The translations under genes were made by a program, and so were the position numbers. Shown here piece by piece: positions 1 to 12,471 of a stretch of 64,000 bases of DNA (positions are counted from its first letter, which is position 1; each line of letters begins with the position of its first letter). Below the pieces are notes generated by a model, which did no database searches, was not told where the DNA came from, and saw only the letters and a program-made list of their open reading frames with translations. The DNA lies in assembly GCA_902806575.1 (NCBI GenBank), contig CADCXD010000004.1, forward strand, positions 1,178,001-1,242,000. Direction: 5' to 3'. This stretch comes from Jackrogersella multiformis (taxonomy: Eukaryota > Ascomycota > Sordariomycetes > Xylariales > Hypoxylaceae).

Positions 1-612
1 CCGTCATATAATTCCGCTCCGTTCGGACCCTAAGCTAGGTACCTAGGTACATCTAATATATATGAATGCATTCGAACTCTCGAAGCATCTCAAAATTAAG
101 GCATGGAATACTTAAGAGTTTTTATAAGAGCTAATAATATCAATCGAACATAACCACCTAAATCGCCCTCAAGATTACTATCAGGTTAATTTTATTGTTA
201 GATATCAACATATGGGCCCATTTTAACAATGTAGGTAATGTTATCAACAGCCTATAAGTATTGGACGTCGATATCAAAATTCAACCCCAGATACATCCGC
301 CTTTAAACCCCTGGGTAAAACGAGCCCATGGCCGGTCGTCCATGACAGTATACCTATATTTACATAACTTAGTTATGTAGCATATGAAGTAGAGAGTGCT
401 TATCCTTCACATCCTCCTTCACCTGAAAAAAGGAGAGTATAACCGCAAGCGCCGCCGAGATATTTTTTCCCCCTTTGCTGAATCGAGAACTCCTCCACAA
501 CTCCTATTTATACTAGTAAATAGCCGTCCCGACTTTTTTATATCCTTCGACAGCCTTTATCATGCAAAGCTTGTCGTTTCTGTCATCACACGCCAGGACG
601 TCAGTTCTCCCT
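1..612. other. Intergenic, AT-rich left edge
   Basis: No coding region is convincing here. The stretch is AT-rich and contains one copy of the ACCTAGGT palindrome at 41-48. It lies downstream of the minus-strand kinase-like gene, so its right part probably includes that gene's 3' untranslated region. Confidence 0.6.
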
Positions 613-2385
613 CTACACCAAATTAGTACGTGGGAAGCTGTCTTCGTTACCTGCGTATATGTGAGCCTGCCAGTTGCGCACCTTGTTTGCCCGGGCGGTC
701 TGCATAATCTGCGAACCACTATCGCCGGCCATGTCCCTCTCCTGGATAGAGCTGCTGCTCAGGGGCCGGTAAGGTGCTAGTCGGGAACCCGGTCTACCCG
801 AGCCGCTCTGCCTCTTCGTCGAAATGTTAAATCCCTCGCTTCCTCTGCTGATATTCAAGTTGCCGAACCCGAAATCCCAGCCGCCGTATTGGTGGACGCA
901 ATGCGGTTCTGTGATCTGGCAGTTCTCCGTTAGGATTTTGTATGTAAACTGCTCCACCTCCTGGGCCGTTGGTCTTTCATGCGGAACCACCGAGAGCATT
1001 CGAGCCACCACCTGTAACATCGGCCCCACGCCACGAAACACCGGGTCATCCTTCTTAGATGCGTCCTTAGCCAGACCAACCATCCACGATTCGACCTGCC
1101 CAATGTTCTTATGAAATGAAGAATCCAAGACTGCTCCTCCTCTGCCAGCCAGTTTATGCTTCGCCGCTCGGTGTGATGCAAAGGCCCGATTTTGACGTTT
1201 CATTAGAAAACTCAGAATTTCGAGTATCACGCAACCTAATGAGAAGATATCGGCTGTTTGGGGGTTAAGAGAGGGAGTTGGCGAATGCAGCATCGAGGCG
1301 GGATTCCCACTATCCAAGCCTCCCCGATTGATGGATAACGACGAGTTATCCGAAGATGTCGATGTTGATGTTGAAGAGGCAACAAGGGTACTTCTTCGGT
1401 GTTGGCCGGAGTGGGAGGTTGACGGGCGATACCACTGTTCAGGGGCCGCGTAATCGTAAGACTCCTTGTCGAACGCCGATTTGTCGGAAGTATTGGCTAT
1501 TGCCTCTACGCTTAGGCGGCTTATATCCGCGAAGAATATGTGGTTGTCGGTGTTGAAAAGTACTGTCGAGGGCTTAATGTTGCCATGAGACAACCCTCGT
1601 ATATGAAGATAGCATAAGGCGTCAACAAGACAGTGAATCCAGTTCATGAGCATGAACCGCCGATCTTGCTTGGCCAGCGACTTAACCGAACCCGGCATGG
1701 TTACTAGAAGGGATTTGAGACTGAAGTCGCTCGGAAGGGTGAAGAGGGCGTAAGCAAAGCCTTGGTGGACATATGCGCCGAAATAGGATGCGAGGTGAAC
1801 ATTTTCGATATTCTTCGCCTTGTTGATCTCGTAGAGGAACTCTTCTCCCGTCAAAAGTCCAGGTCCAGACCCGATGGGAAGGCGGCGCCTCGAGAATATT
1901 TCACCAGGTCTGTTTGGCAGCTCGACTCTATCCACGGCGGTGTTGAGATTGAGTCCACCGCGCTTATCCACAGTAAGTGGTACGACTTCGTGATCTTCGT
2001 AGACAACATAATCACCCTTTTCTATAAACTTGAGTAGGTAGTAGAACTGTCGAGAATAGAATCTCCTTTCAAACTTGTCGTCTCTAGCGCGTGTAAGCGC
2101 CAGTCGATCGATCTGGTCTAGTGGGATCGGGAGGTCATCGTCGTCCCAACTGTCGTCAATGAGCCCGAAGATCTGGTCTGGCACGCCTAGATCCGAGAGG
2201 ATAAGGAATATGCGTTTAGCTTTTTGGTCAATCCATTCCCAATAAGTCCCGTCGGTCAAGCCACCGCCAAATCCCAGTGGGTAGTCCAGTCGATTTATCT
2301 CATCGGGGAGGAGGTGTGAGCAGACAAACGGACGAGTGACAGTCGCTTCAATCCGAGATGGATCCCACCACATTACCGTCGACAT
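613..2385 (-). CDS. Protein kinase-like protein, probable pseudokinase
   Basis: Single-exon gene of about 590 residues. The open frame extends upstream to 2415 through a GTG codon, but the first ATG in it is at 2385, so I start there (MSTVMWW). Residues ~1-130 form a fungal-specific N-terminal part with an acidic patch (DDSWDDDDLP). The rest follows a kinase fold: HGNIKPSTVLF near residue 267 occupies the catalytic-loop position, FADIS near 285 the magnesium-binding position, and AAPEQW the APE position. A Ser/Thr-rich insert lies near residue 340. The catalytic Asp of HRD is replaced (HGN), the DFG motif is replaced by ADIS, and I see no clear VAIK lysine. These changes suggest a scaffold or allosteric role rather than phosphotransfer. 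The substrate and pathway cannot be told from sequence. Confidence 0.85.
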   Translation of the reverse strand: MSTVMWWDPSRIEATVTRPFVCSHLLPDEINRLDYPLGFGGGLTDGTYWEWIDQKAKRIFLILSDLGVPDQIFGLIDDSWDDDDLPIPLDQIDRLALTRARDDKFERRFYSRQFYYLLKFIEKGDYVVYEDHEVVPLTVDKRGGLNLNTAVDRVELPNRPGEIFSRRRLPIGSGPGLLTGEEFLYEINKAKNIENVHLASYFGAYVHQGFAYALFTLPSDFSLKSLLVTMPGSVKSLAKQDRRFMLMNWIHCLVDALCYLHIRGLSHGNIKPSTVLFNTDNHIFFADISRLSVEAIANTSDKSAFDKESYDYAAPEQWYRPSTSHSGQHRRSTLVASSTSTSTSSDNSSLSINRGGLDSGNPASMLHSPTPSLNPQTADIFSLGCVILEILSFLMKRQNRAFASHRAAKHKLAGRGGAVLDSSFHKNIGQVESWMVGLAKDASKKDDPVFRGVGPMLQVVARMLSVVPHERPTAQEVEQFTYKILTENCQITEPHCVHQYGGWDFGFGNLNISRGSEGFNISTKRQSGSGRPGSRLAPYRPLSSSSIQERDMAGDSGSQIMQTARANKVRNWQAHIYAGNEDSFPRTNLV

Positions 2386-5300
2386 AGCAAGGGTAGCATT
2401 ACACCATAGATCCACCCTAGAAGGTCAGTCAGTGAGTCCAGCCGCGCGATCTAGGCGCCGCATGTAATTATGATTTGAGAATTATTCATGGAAAAAAAAA
2501 AGTTTGCTTGATAATGTCAGCAATACAGGACGTAGACGGTTTATAGGATCTACGAATTGGATGTGACTATCCGATCGAGGCGGCGTTCGCCAGGTGCAAC
2601 ATATGTCAGTCAGCACAAGCAAATGCTGCCTGGATACAATCTTTCTCAGACAGGCATCCGAAGCGTATAATTCCCGACAGCTCTCCATAAGTCGCATAGT
2701 AAAGGGCATTCTGCTCCTCAAGCAGGAGCATGGTATATGATAGGATTCCTTCGCAGCGTTGCTGAGATCCTGATTAACTTGGTGCACTTAGCAAATCAAG
2801 TATGGTATTGGTGACCGTTTAGGGTCAATCTCTGGCGGACATGGAGGGAGTGATTGGTCGGCGTAGGGTAATAGATAAGGATATCTTGGGGTGTCTTGAT
2901 CGACCCTAGAGTCGATAGACATCCTTGTCAGCGCCACTAATGCGGGATGTGCTTTAGAGGCTCTCGTGGGTTCGATATCGACGCATGGCAAGGCGATTAA
3001 TAGCACCGAAAAAGCCAAAAACCCACTTATGGCGGTCTCGCTAGAAGCGCCGTTTACGCCAACAAAGAAACATTATATACCTACCTATTGCCAGCTAAAC
3101 GAGCTGACAAGTTCCGAGGTTGATTTCTTCGTGTCTGTATAATAATCAATCATCAATCAGAGACGATAAGAACTGGCGCATGATCACTATCGACCACGTT
3201 TTCCGGGGCCCCTTGCTCGGCGACGATGGGTGCGGATATCCCCGGTCCCCCACGCAACAACTTTCGCTTTCCAGGCTGTCCCAACTCCCAACTCCAATAT
3301 CTCAGGGATCTTGAAGTCTGGTAACCCTCTAGTAATCCTACACTACTGCTAGGGCCCTTGGCGAGTCTGGAGGGACCCTGGCACGGTACCAAGCAGGCGG
3401 TACTATGTTACAGAGTATCTACTGAAGGATGGTAGTCTTCCGCCTACCCGATCCGTTTATGGCCGTTGGAAAGAATATCGTAATATGATGATAGCTGCTA
3501 AACCACCTAGGGTACGTACGTAACTGATGGCTGTAACGAAGCCAATAGGGCGACGAAGTTCTTGGCAGCCCGTCGGGTAGGGTTATAGAATCGGTACAGT
3601 AATCATTATTATAGTCATCCTTATCACTTAATCACCGCTGCGACAGGTCGGAACGTTGATAGTCCCGACTAGTGAGTTGGAGTAGTGGGAGGTTATGTTA
3701 AAAATCGGTTGATGTCTTCGTCATAGCTTCTACGATAAGCCTTAAAGAGCAGTAGCTACCTAGGTAGGTATTATTTACTAGGAAGTACATACATGTAATT
3801 TGCTATTTACTAGGTCTAGGTAGGTATTTACAGTTTACATACTAGGTGTACCTAGGTATATATAGTATGTGGGGGGGGAAGGAAGTTATGGGGTTTTTGA
3901 CATCTAATGACCAGCAGCTGTGACTACCCTTTTTCTGCCCCTTTCCGGTAGATAGGAGAGCGATCTACCTAGATACTTAACAAATTGAGTTCATTCCTTC
4001 CCATCTAGGCTACTGTGTAGACATTTCCAATTTATATGGAACGCTGCTCAGGTGCTACTCTCCGTTTTCAGCTGTTCCTTCGTTCAGAAGAAATCATGTT
4101 TTTAAGCTCCCGTTCACGTTCACGACTCACGAGTCCCCGTTCCTTGGCGCGCCGAGGGTCTTTGCCCTGCATGGCAAATTAGAACCGGCAGGTAGAGTAC
4201 CATGTGAATGTGCTTAAAATAGAGTCAGATGCTTCGCATGTGGGAATATTACTACATACCGATCATATCTGGGTACTCAAGGACACCTAAAAAGCTCATG
4301 TCGTGTTATGGGGAGTTCTCATGCCGTATTACCATGATTTTGATTATTTTATACATCTAGGCCATGCTTATCTCTCGCCTTACCTTAGGTACCTAGGTAG
4401 GCAACTGCGCACGTAGGTAGCCAGTAGCACATGGATTGTGCGCCCAAGTAGTATAGTAGCTGACTAGCAAGGCCATGCTTAGAGCAGGCAAGCAGGCAAG
4501 CAGGCAAGGCTTGTTGTTCGATATCTAAGGACCTTAGAGTAAGATAGATAGATAAGTAGCAGATTACTAAAGGTATAAAAGCATTTTTTATTCAGGGCGA
4601 GTGGAACTTTTGCGATATCTTATAGAGCACGATATATACCTCCTCCCTATATACTATCGGGGCTTTTGCGTTGGTTTGCTTTCCGACATAACGGAGCTAA
4701 CTATACTTAATTATCTACCTAGGGTAGTATGTCCTCGATAATACCTGACTTCCTTTTCTACAGGTACTCTAATAAGCCGGAGTCATAACTCCTATCATAT
4801 ACATATCAGACCTGCATAGCTGGAACCGCATCCTCAGGAGGTATATCAATTCGTTAGAGCCACACCGTCCACCTCTTCGGAATGACGTCGCCAGCCCGTC
4901 GACGCAGCACCACGGGAAGAGCGGGAGGTGCGGGAGGGGGCACAACCCGAGGGGCGTTGTAATAAGCCACCGTGGCTATACGTAGTCTGCATGCTGCCGC
5001 GTGGGCATCTAGAGACCTTGGTGACATTGAAAAAGCACTCGGGCCGACCTATCCACTTAGAGAATGAGACATCCAGTATATAAAATGCGGTGCAACACGC
5101 CTGGCGGACGAGAGAGAGAATAAAGGATCTTAATGGCTGGGCCGTGGATCTCGGTTTGTGACTGGTAACTTTCGGGCATCATTTCCCGATTGGGACAGGA
5201 GACAACTTCTGATCTGATAGATGGACTTCATACGGGCAGGTGCTTATTAGGACGTAGAGGTTCAGAGGGTTCGAACTATAGGCCAGTTACACAGATGGCC

Positions 5301-5559
5301 CCCAAGCTTCGCACAGCCTCAATACCTAAGTACTATGAAGGGTCCCCTTTTGCATATTTGGAAATCTTATTGAAGATTAGCTTTATGTAGGAGCGTATGT
5401 ACAAGCTTGTAATTTACCATACCACACGTGCCGTATATAGCACACCTGGATAGGCTTGTGAACGCCAGCGCTCTGCTGTCCGCAATACAGCATTATTGTG
5501 AATATATTTTCCATTAACCAACTCCACCTAAGCTAACCTCAACCGCTCCGTTGTAGGTG
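2386..5559. other. 3.2-kb intergenic region with palindromic repeats
   Basis: No gene is supported; the open frames are short and lack domain-like composition. It contains ACCTAGGT cores at 3758, 3850 and 4391 with many half-sites, and a short tandem run of the unit GCAAGCAG near 4485-4510. The part next to 2385 must hold the promoter of the kinase-like gene. Confidence 0.55.
3750..3865. repeat. Cluster of CCTAGGTA palindromic motif
   Basis: Contains two full ACCTAGGT cores (3758, 3850) and several AGGTAGGT or CTAGGT half-sites within about 110 bp of AT-rich sequence. It is a good example of the dispersed intergenic palindrome found throughout the window. Confidence 0.7.
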
Positions 5560-6689
5560 CTAGATTAAGCTTCCGTTCTTCTCACTCAGCTCGGTGCCGC
5601 TACGGCCAACGAATGTTGCCATACCAGTATCGATGCCAGATAGCCTACGGGCGATCTTCTGAAGTCCCACAGGCAACACATTGTACCAATCTATCCATCG
5701 CGCATAGAGAGGCATGGCGATGTGGTCGCTGAGGCCTAGGTCGATGGCCTTGATTACCTCTTTGGCTACCTCTATGGGTTCAACCACGGGGGCGATAAAT
5801 GTGCTAGGGGTTTTAACGCCGTAGAAGAGCGGTGTGCTCAGCTGACCCGGCGTAACGAGGATAGTCTTGATCTCTGGGTACTCTTGCAGCTCGGCAGAGA
5901 GGGACTTGTGCAAGGCTGTTACTCCTGCCTTAGCAGCAGCGTAGTCGGCAAGTTTAGCAGCACCGAGCTGGCCAATGACACTTGACACGGTTACAATAGT
6001 GCCGCCAGTGTCGTTACGTATCATTCCCGGCAGAAACGTTTTGATGGTATAGAACTGCGCCAAGAGGTTTGTGGTGAGACTCCTTTCGACTTCTTCCATC
6101 TCCATATCGAGCAGTTTCTTGCCGACAACTACAGCGGCGTTGTTGATCAGGACGGTGGGTGTTCCAAGCTAGAAGTCGCCATTGTTAGTTTAGTCGCAAT
6201 TGGCCACCGCAAAGTAATACATACATCACGCTCTATATCTGCTGCAACTCTAGCGATCTGGGCCCTGTCCCGTACATCGCACTTATAGTAAGTTATGCCG
6301 CGAGCGTCGGTGCTCTCGAGCTCGGCGACATCCAAAACCGCAACGGTAGCACCTCTCATGCCATACACCTCAGCAATCAACAAGCCAAGACCACTGGCTC
6401 CACCTGTTATTACGATAACCTCTTCGGTCAGGTCTACTTCTCGGTGCATGCCATATGCGATCTTATGGCTCATGACGTCCCCAATCCATATAAGAGTGAC
6501 AATTATGGCCCACGTAATGCTGACTATCATCGGCTTCGTAGTCATGGCCTGGTGCTCGGCGCGGAAGCACAGGGGAATGATCCATGCTATAAAGGGGTGT
6601 AATAGCGTGACGTTAAGGACCTTGAGGAATATATCGACGGAAAGAGGTGCAAACCATGATTCGCGCATCGTCGGTCGGGGATGGTTCAT
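5560..6689 (-). CDS. Short-chain dehydrogenase/reductase, membrane-anchored
   Basis: Two exons (6225-6689 and 5560-6168) joined across a 56-bp intron with a GTATGT donor and CTTCTAG acceptor give 357 residues. The N-terminus (~1-75) has two hydrophobic stretches likely to anchor it in the ER or lipid-droplet membrane. The NAD(P) glycine motif TGGASGLG follows near residue 95, then INNAA near 165, a catalytic Ser in VSSVIGQ, and Tyr/Lys in YAAAK. Layout resembles the 17-beta-HSD11/RDH10-like class of SDRs, which oxidise or reduce retinoid, steroid or fatty alcohol substrates, but the fungal substrate is unknown. Sof1 lies upstream on the same strand about 730 bp away. No residue of the SDR catalytic set is missing. 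Confidence 0.9.
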
Positions 6690-7418
6690 GACGTCGGATA
6701 AATTGGATAGATAATGGAGGATACGAGGATACGAAGATACGAGGGCTGACCAGCAAGCACCGATGATAATTTAGGGTGAGGAACCTTGGATGACTTTAAC
6801 CGGAGTCCTTGGAAGAATGAAAATTAAAGGGAAAGAAAGTTTAAATGATTTTGGAAAATGGAGTATGTAGAAGAAAGAAAACCCGTCGGATCAGTCCACC
6901 TGTGTCCGCAATTGTAGCTTGAATAATAGGATCGCGACTTCAGTTCAGCTTCTACATTCCTCCAAGGCTAATAAGTAAAAGTTTAGGGACCCTTGAAACA
7001 AATGGCCCAAGCGCTGATGGTTTCAACTAAGGCAGGTTCCAACCCGAGTTAAGCCAATCGGTAGCTACCGATCTAACAGGGGTAATTCGTCTAAGACTTG
7101 CTCCAAGCGCTTTTAGATGGATATGGGATGTTCGGGTATCCTTGTATTCTTAAAGATCCAATTTTTCAAAGATGAGATGAGCACTTCAACAGTTCAACAG
7201 AGGTACTTAGGTAATACGTATATAACCGCTAAAGTGTTCTATAGTGCTACCTAGGTACATATCTCATGAATATTTTCATCTCATGAGAACCTAACGACGT
7301 AACCCACCGAGTTCTGGGCAGGTATCAAAGTTTTCCCCATCCCCATAACGCCCATCAATGCAGTTCGTGAGTGTGCTGGAGAGCCAACACCTTGAAGATC
7401 CGTGTATATCACCAGACA
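6690..7418. other. Intergenic region between sof1 and SDR gene
   Basis: Holds the sof1 3' end and the promoter of the dehydrogenase gene. One ACCTAGGT core lies at 7249. No other coding or RNA feature is seen. Confidence 0.55.
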
Positions 7419-8938
7419 TTACTTCTCTCTTGCTAGAATCGCCTTATCTCGTTCACTCTTCCTCTTCTCAAATTGCTTCTTCGTGTGCTTCCTCTCATTC
7501 TCTTCTCGTCGTTTGATGGCCTTAAGCTCGTCTTTCTTAATCTCACCCGCCTTCTTAACAACCTTCGGAAGATGTCTGTGACGCTTGATGCGCCTTATTT
7601 CAGGCTGTTATCCTGTTAGTATATGGTTCCACAACAGCGTAATGACAAATGATAGAGAGGGCAGCTATACCATGTGGCTATATCTCTCAGACAACGCATC
7701 GTTGTATTCGAGTGCCTGTCGGTGTCGCGCAGACTTAACACCTTCTCGTTTTGAGGCGTTCGCCCTCCAAAGTCGAATATTTCCGTCATCCGATCCGCTC
7801 AGCAGATACTTGGAGTCTGGAGTCCATCGTGCACAGAAGACCCTCTGCATTCGTTTCGTATGGTATACATCCCTTGAATGTCCACCATCTCGGCTGAACA
7901 ATCGAATCGTACGGTCATACGAGGCTGTGACTAGCTCTTGTCCGGTAGGCGAGAACTCCACATCCATGACTGCAGCCACGTGATCTTTGAGGATGTTGAG
8001 TGCTCGGTCGAATTTGCGCATATCAAATATGTAGACATTATGATCTTCGCTTGCCGCAGCGAAGTTCATCGGTTCCACAGGGTTCCAGGACAGCTTATTG
8101 CAACTAAAGTTGAGGTAAGTACGTGCGAGCGGCGAGGACGTTCGAAGGTCGTATAGGATGATTGAACGATCTGTAGAGCAAGATGCGAGCACCGAAGTCT
8201 CGCTTTGGTTGAAAGAAACCGAGGTAATAGTTTCACCAGACGAAGGCCAGCGAAGAACTTCTGGCGCAGCTGTATAATGTTCGAGGTCGTAGATAGATAT
8301 AACGTCAGAAGCTGCGGCAAAGGCATTCCTTGATCTATGAACACTCAAGCTGGTGAAGGCGTTCGAACCAAGCCAGGAGTGTATGGGCGGCGAATCGTCA
8401 CGGGTGTTGTACGGATCGTGGATCTTGACCGATCTATCAGCTGCACATGTGAGAAGCTTTTGATCCGTCGTCCAGGCCATTCCCTTGACGATATTTTCAT
8501 GGGCTGTGGTTTTCCATATTTGGCCCCTACTGGTCAAATCCCAACACTTCACAACGCCATCTCCCGAACCAGAGGCAAATCTTTCGAGGGAATTGGGATC
8601 TTTCGCTAGCGAGTAAACACCATCGACATGTCCATTTCCAAGTTGCGCGATGAACGGCTGGGCGAACATGCGCTCGAGCTTGACCGCATTAAGTGCGCGC
8701 GTATATTCTCGTGCTCTCTCGAATGGATGCATGGCTGGGTCTAGGTTACGGGGTGCCTTGAGGATAATAAGAGTACTGAACAAGCGATCGTAGATATTTT
8801 GGAATCTGGCGAACTTACCTTGGGAACGTCGGACCCAGGCGGCTGGTAGGCCGCTACTGAGCGACTTAAGGCTTTTATTTTCTATGTAACAGATTAGCAT
8901 ATTTCCAATCGGATGGGAAACGGTACGCGACTCACCAT
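7419..8938 (-). CDS. sof1: Sof1-like WD40 protein (DCAF13), 18S rRNA processing
   Basis: Four coding exons (8936-8938, 8819-8881, 7671-8756, 7419-7604) give 445 residues, the usual Sof1 length. The first coding exon is only the ATG, followed directly by a GTGAGT donor. The join gives the family N-terminus MKIKALSRS...PPGSDVPK followed by APRNLDPAMHPFERAREY. About seven WD40 blades follow (residues ~65-380). The last exon encodes the very basic Sof1 C-terminal domain (ERYSHMPEIRRIKRHRHLPK). Known role: component of the U3 snoRNP/SSU processome in the nucleolus, needed for 18S rRNA maturation; the animal homologue also serves as a DDB1-CUL4 factor. Starting further upstream would skip this conserved N-terminus. 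Confidence 0.96.
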
Positions 8939-11070
8939 TATTGTAAAATACGAAAGTGTTGTAGTGTTGAGGATGAATTCTTACATGCAACCTTTACGAA
9001 GAAAAAAAAAGTTCCAAGTTCAGATCCCCACATTAGCAACTTAGCAACTGACATCAATTATCAAACCTTCAAAACTTTCATAGTCTTATCGGTCTTATCA
9101 GTTTTAGCGTCTGTTTTCTTATCGATAGCTAAGCGCCTCTTCGCTTACATACCTACCTAGGTAGGTACACAGCTAGGGATATTTTAATTTTGTGAAGTTA
9201 TCCTAATAACAATACTTGCATAAAAGTCTCCTATCATTATATTTCACACCTGAATGAAATTCAGCCAGTATGATATTTAAACAATATTGGTAAGTCTATA
9301 CTGTTGATGGTTATTTCGAAATATGAGTACCTACCTGCTTAAGTTAATATATTTCAAATATACTATTATGGGTACAATACTTAGGTAGGCTCTCAGAAGA
9401 TCTGCGGATGTATTACTGTTATTGGAAGAAGCATACCTAGCTCTACATAGGTAGCTTCAAGGCCGTCACCGAATAACAGTTGGAGAAGTGATAGTTCGTC
9501 CTTAAACTAGGTACGTCATTGACTTATCGAATATGCAAGCCTTCAGACAATCTCTACCTTGTTGAGCAAGTGAGAACACCTACCCAGGCGGCTAGATAGG
9601 TATTGGCTCGAAGAGCTTTCAACAATCCTTTTCGACTTTCAATTAATTAACTAGGTACATAGGCTGCTAGGTAATCAGTTGAGTTTATTTACTATATTTT
9701 TAGGTTGACGCATTCTGATGTCTAAGCAGCTGGGATACCCCCGAGGTGCCGAGTGCCCAGGTGCTTAGCTGACGAGAAGATCACGGTTCAGATCTAACCT
9801 TAACATCGCTAAGCAATACCAAGGTGAACGATGGTCTTTCCAGCTGTTGAATGCCTGGTATTAATGGAAGGCAAAGGGCCTCTTTAATTTATCCCTCACA
9901 AGGTATATTGAAGTCAATTACGTAGCCCTGCTGTCCTGCTGTCCTGCTGCCCTGCTATTCTACAGATCCACTACTATGCAGTATGTACAGTAGGTATGTA
10001 AAGTACCTAGGTATGTATGAAAATACCCGTTATGAGGATCACATCTGAATAAAAGTCTGAAACGCGATCCCTACACTAGAATGAACCAATGGTGATGTAA
10101 GACAAGTTACAACAAACTAATATATCCATTGCCTGCTTTCTACATACGCGTCACTGTTCTAGTAGAGCTAACTAAGTCACTAGATTTTTCTTCATCTTTT
10201 CTTTCTTCGCTAGCATACTTCTCCCTAGGTCAGGAGGTAGGTATGGACACAACAGCATCTATGTACAAGGTGCCCTTGTCGATCCTTTCCTGTTCTAGAA
10301 CCCTCGACTTTCAGAAACCCCCAATCTTATCTACCTAACTACCTAGCTGCTTAGGTAGTGTATGTAAGTTGCGATGCCAAGATCCAGGTCCGTTGGTAGG
10401 ATTCCCCGGAGATTTCAGTCCATGGACCTATGAGCATTGAACTTCTTTGTCGAGCTTCCCAAAATTCAAGGCACCTAAACAATCTTAAATCTTTTTATTT
10501 ACAAGGATGTCCCGGAGTAGGTCCCGCTTCATATTAGTTGCCGTAGCACATAAGTGCGTTTGACATGTAGGTACAGTCCGGGATTGTGGTTGTGCTTTTC
10601 GTGAGACATACCTACCTCACTGCTACACTACAACTACAACAACGTCCATATTTCTTCTCTAGATTCTAGCTTCTAGATTATAGCTTCTTCATTCTTCCCT
10701 CTTCCTCTCCATCTTTCGAGTTGCCTGTAGCTTGTTCGTGGAGGAAAAGAGTCCTAGATCTAGTCGAGTCAAACAACCAAGGGAGAGATTGCAAACATTC
10801 GTTTAGCCATTTGTCATTAGCCTCGCCACTGGGTGCATTCGTTTGTCGACAACTGGGCTGGCATTGATCCCCTTCCCTGCATTCGCTAATCATCCGTTGT
10901 TCATTACAATCTCGACTCACTCTCGACTCACTTTCGTTACTCGATCATCGGTTCAACTCGAGTTTTCGAGTGGCCATACAACCATAGGGTATTCTATCGA
11001 GAGTTATACAAGAATTCGTCCAATTGTCTCATCCGTATTGTATCGATACAATCGCTTTCAAGTCACCATA
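8939..11070. other. 2.1-kb intergenic region, divergent promoters
   Basis: Lies between the divergent sof1 and GH72 genes. No gene is seen. ACCTAGGT cores occur at 9155 and 10005 with many CTAGGTA half-sites, and a CTGCTGTC-type short tandem run lies near 9940-9960. The last ~400 bp before 11071 are C/T-rich and look like the promoter and 5' leader of the GH72 gene. Confidence 0.55.
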
Positions 11071-12471
11071 ATGCGTTCTTCATTGCTTCTGGCGCTCGGT
11101 AGCGCCACCCTATCATACACACTACCCACAATTGAGGCAGTCGGCGGCAAGTTCTTTACGAGCGATGGCGATCAGTTCTACATCAAAGGTGTTGCTTACC
11201 AGCTCACTGAGAGTAAGTCTGAAACTAAAACATATGCAATATGATGATGCATTCTCTAATTTTCCCTCGTGTTTAGAGGATCCATTGGTTGATACTGAGC
11301 AATGCAGTCGGGACGCCTCTCTCATGAAGAAGCTGGGCGCCAACACCATCCGTGTCTATCACGTCGATCCCGATGAGGACCATTCCGGTTGCATGTCAGC
11401 TTTCGAAGACGCTGGCATCTATACCTTGATAGATATGGACACCTTCGATACCTACATCTTGCCCGTAAGTTAAGCCCAAAAGATACATTAGCTTCCCGAA
11501 TTTGGTAGACTAAACCTCTGTAGAATGACCCCTGGTGGAACCAGACCCAACTCGATCGCTACTCCAAGGTCATAGACACATTTCAGCAATATGACAATCT
11601 TCTAGGCTTATTCGTAGGAAACGAGATTATTGCGATGAATAACCAGTCGCTCGCTGCACCTTTCATCAAGTCCGCATGCCGGGATCTGAAGGCATACAGA
11701 GATTCCAAGGATTACCGCAAGATCCCAATCGGATATTCTGCAACGGATATCGCGGAGCTTCGACCTTGGTTGCAGGACTATCTCACCTGTGGAGGAAACT
11801 CGTCCGATAACATCGACTTCTACGGCCTCAACTCGTACCAGTGGTGCGATCCTACCGATTACCAGACCTCCGGCTATGCCAACCTACAGGAGCAGGCCAA
11901 GAATTTCCCCGTCCCCATCTTCTTCTCTGAGACCGGATGCAACAAGCCCGGCCCGCGATTATTTAATGACCAAGTCTCTATTTTCGGAACCGAGATGGCG
12001 AACGATTGGAGCGGAGCTATCGTGTATGAGTGGATTGAGGAGGCTAATGATTATGGTTTGATTTCGTACGGCCCCAAGGTCGACCCAACTGCTACTGGAA
12101 AGAACATCGTCGGGGGCTTCACCGTTGCAGGCACTCCCACGCCTGTCTCGCCCGACTTCGACAATCTCAGCAAGCACTGGGCGACTCTCACGCCGACGGG
12201 CGTTGCCAAATCTAATTACGATGCGACTTCGGTTTCGACACGTGCGTGCCCGACGTCAACGGCTAGTGGATGGCTTGTTGGCGGTAACGTTGCCCTCCCA
12301 AGCTTGGGAGAGACCTTGACAGGTAGCTACTCGTCTGTGCCAAGTGCCACCGGTACGGCTGCTAGCCCTAGCGCGTCGGAGACCAAGAACTCCGTCTCTG
12401 GATCTAAGGAGATTGCCGGTATGGGCGCAGGTCTCGCTGGTGTAATGATGGTTTTCACATTCTGGCTATAA
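11071..12471 (+). CDS. GPI-anchored 1,3-beta-glucanosyltransferase (GH72, Gas/Gel)
   Basis: Three exons (11071-11212, 11277-11464, 11524-12471) give 425 residues. Residues 1-~23 form a signal peptide. The GH72 domain follows: KFFTSDGDQFYIKGVAYQ, NTIRVYHVDP, the acid/base glutamate in VGNEI and the nucleophile glutamate in FFSETGC. After about residue 350 comes a Ser/Thr-rich stem, then a hydrophobic tail (AGMGAGLAGVMMVFTFWL) with no charged residues after it, as for a GPI signal. There is no C-terminal cysteine-rich CBM43/X8 module, so it is of the shorter Gel1/Gas4-like type. Known role: cuts beta-1,3-glucan and transfers the new end to another chain, elongating and remodelling the cell wall at the plasma membrane. 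Confidence 0.95.

Noticed and set aside
5255..5285. GGTTCGAACT resembling a tRNA B-box
   Set aside because: The flanking bases cannot form a T-stem and no acceptor or anticodon arm is found upstream.
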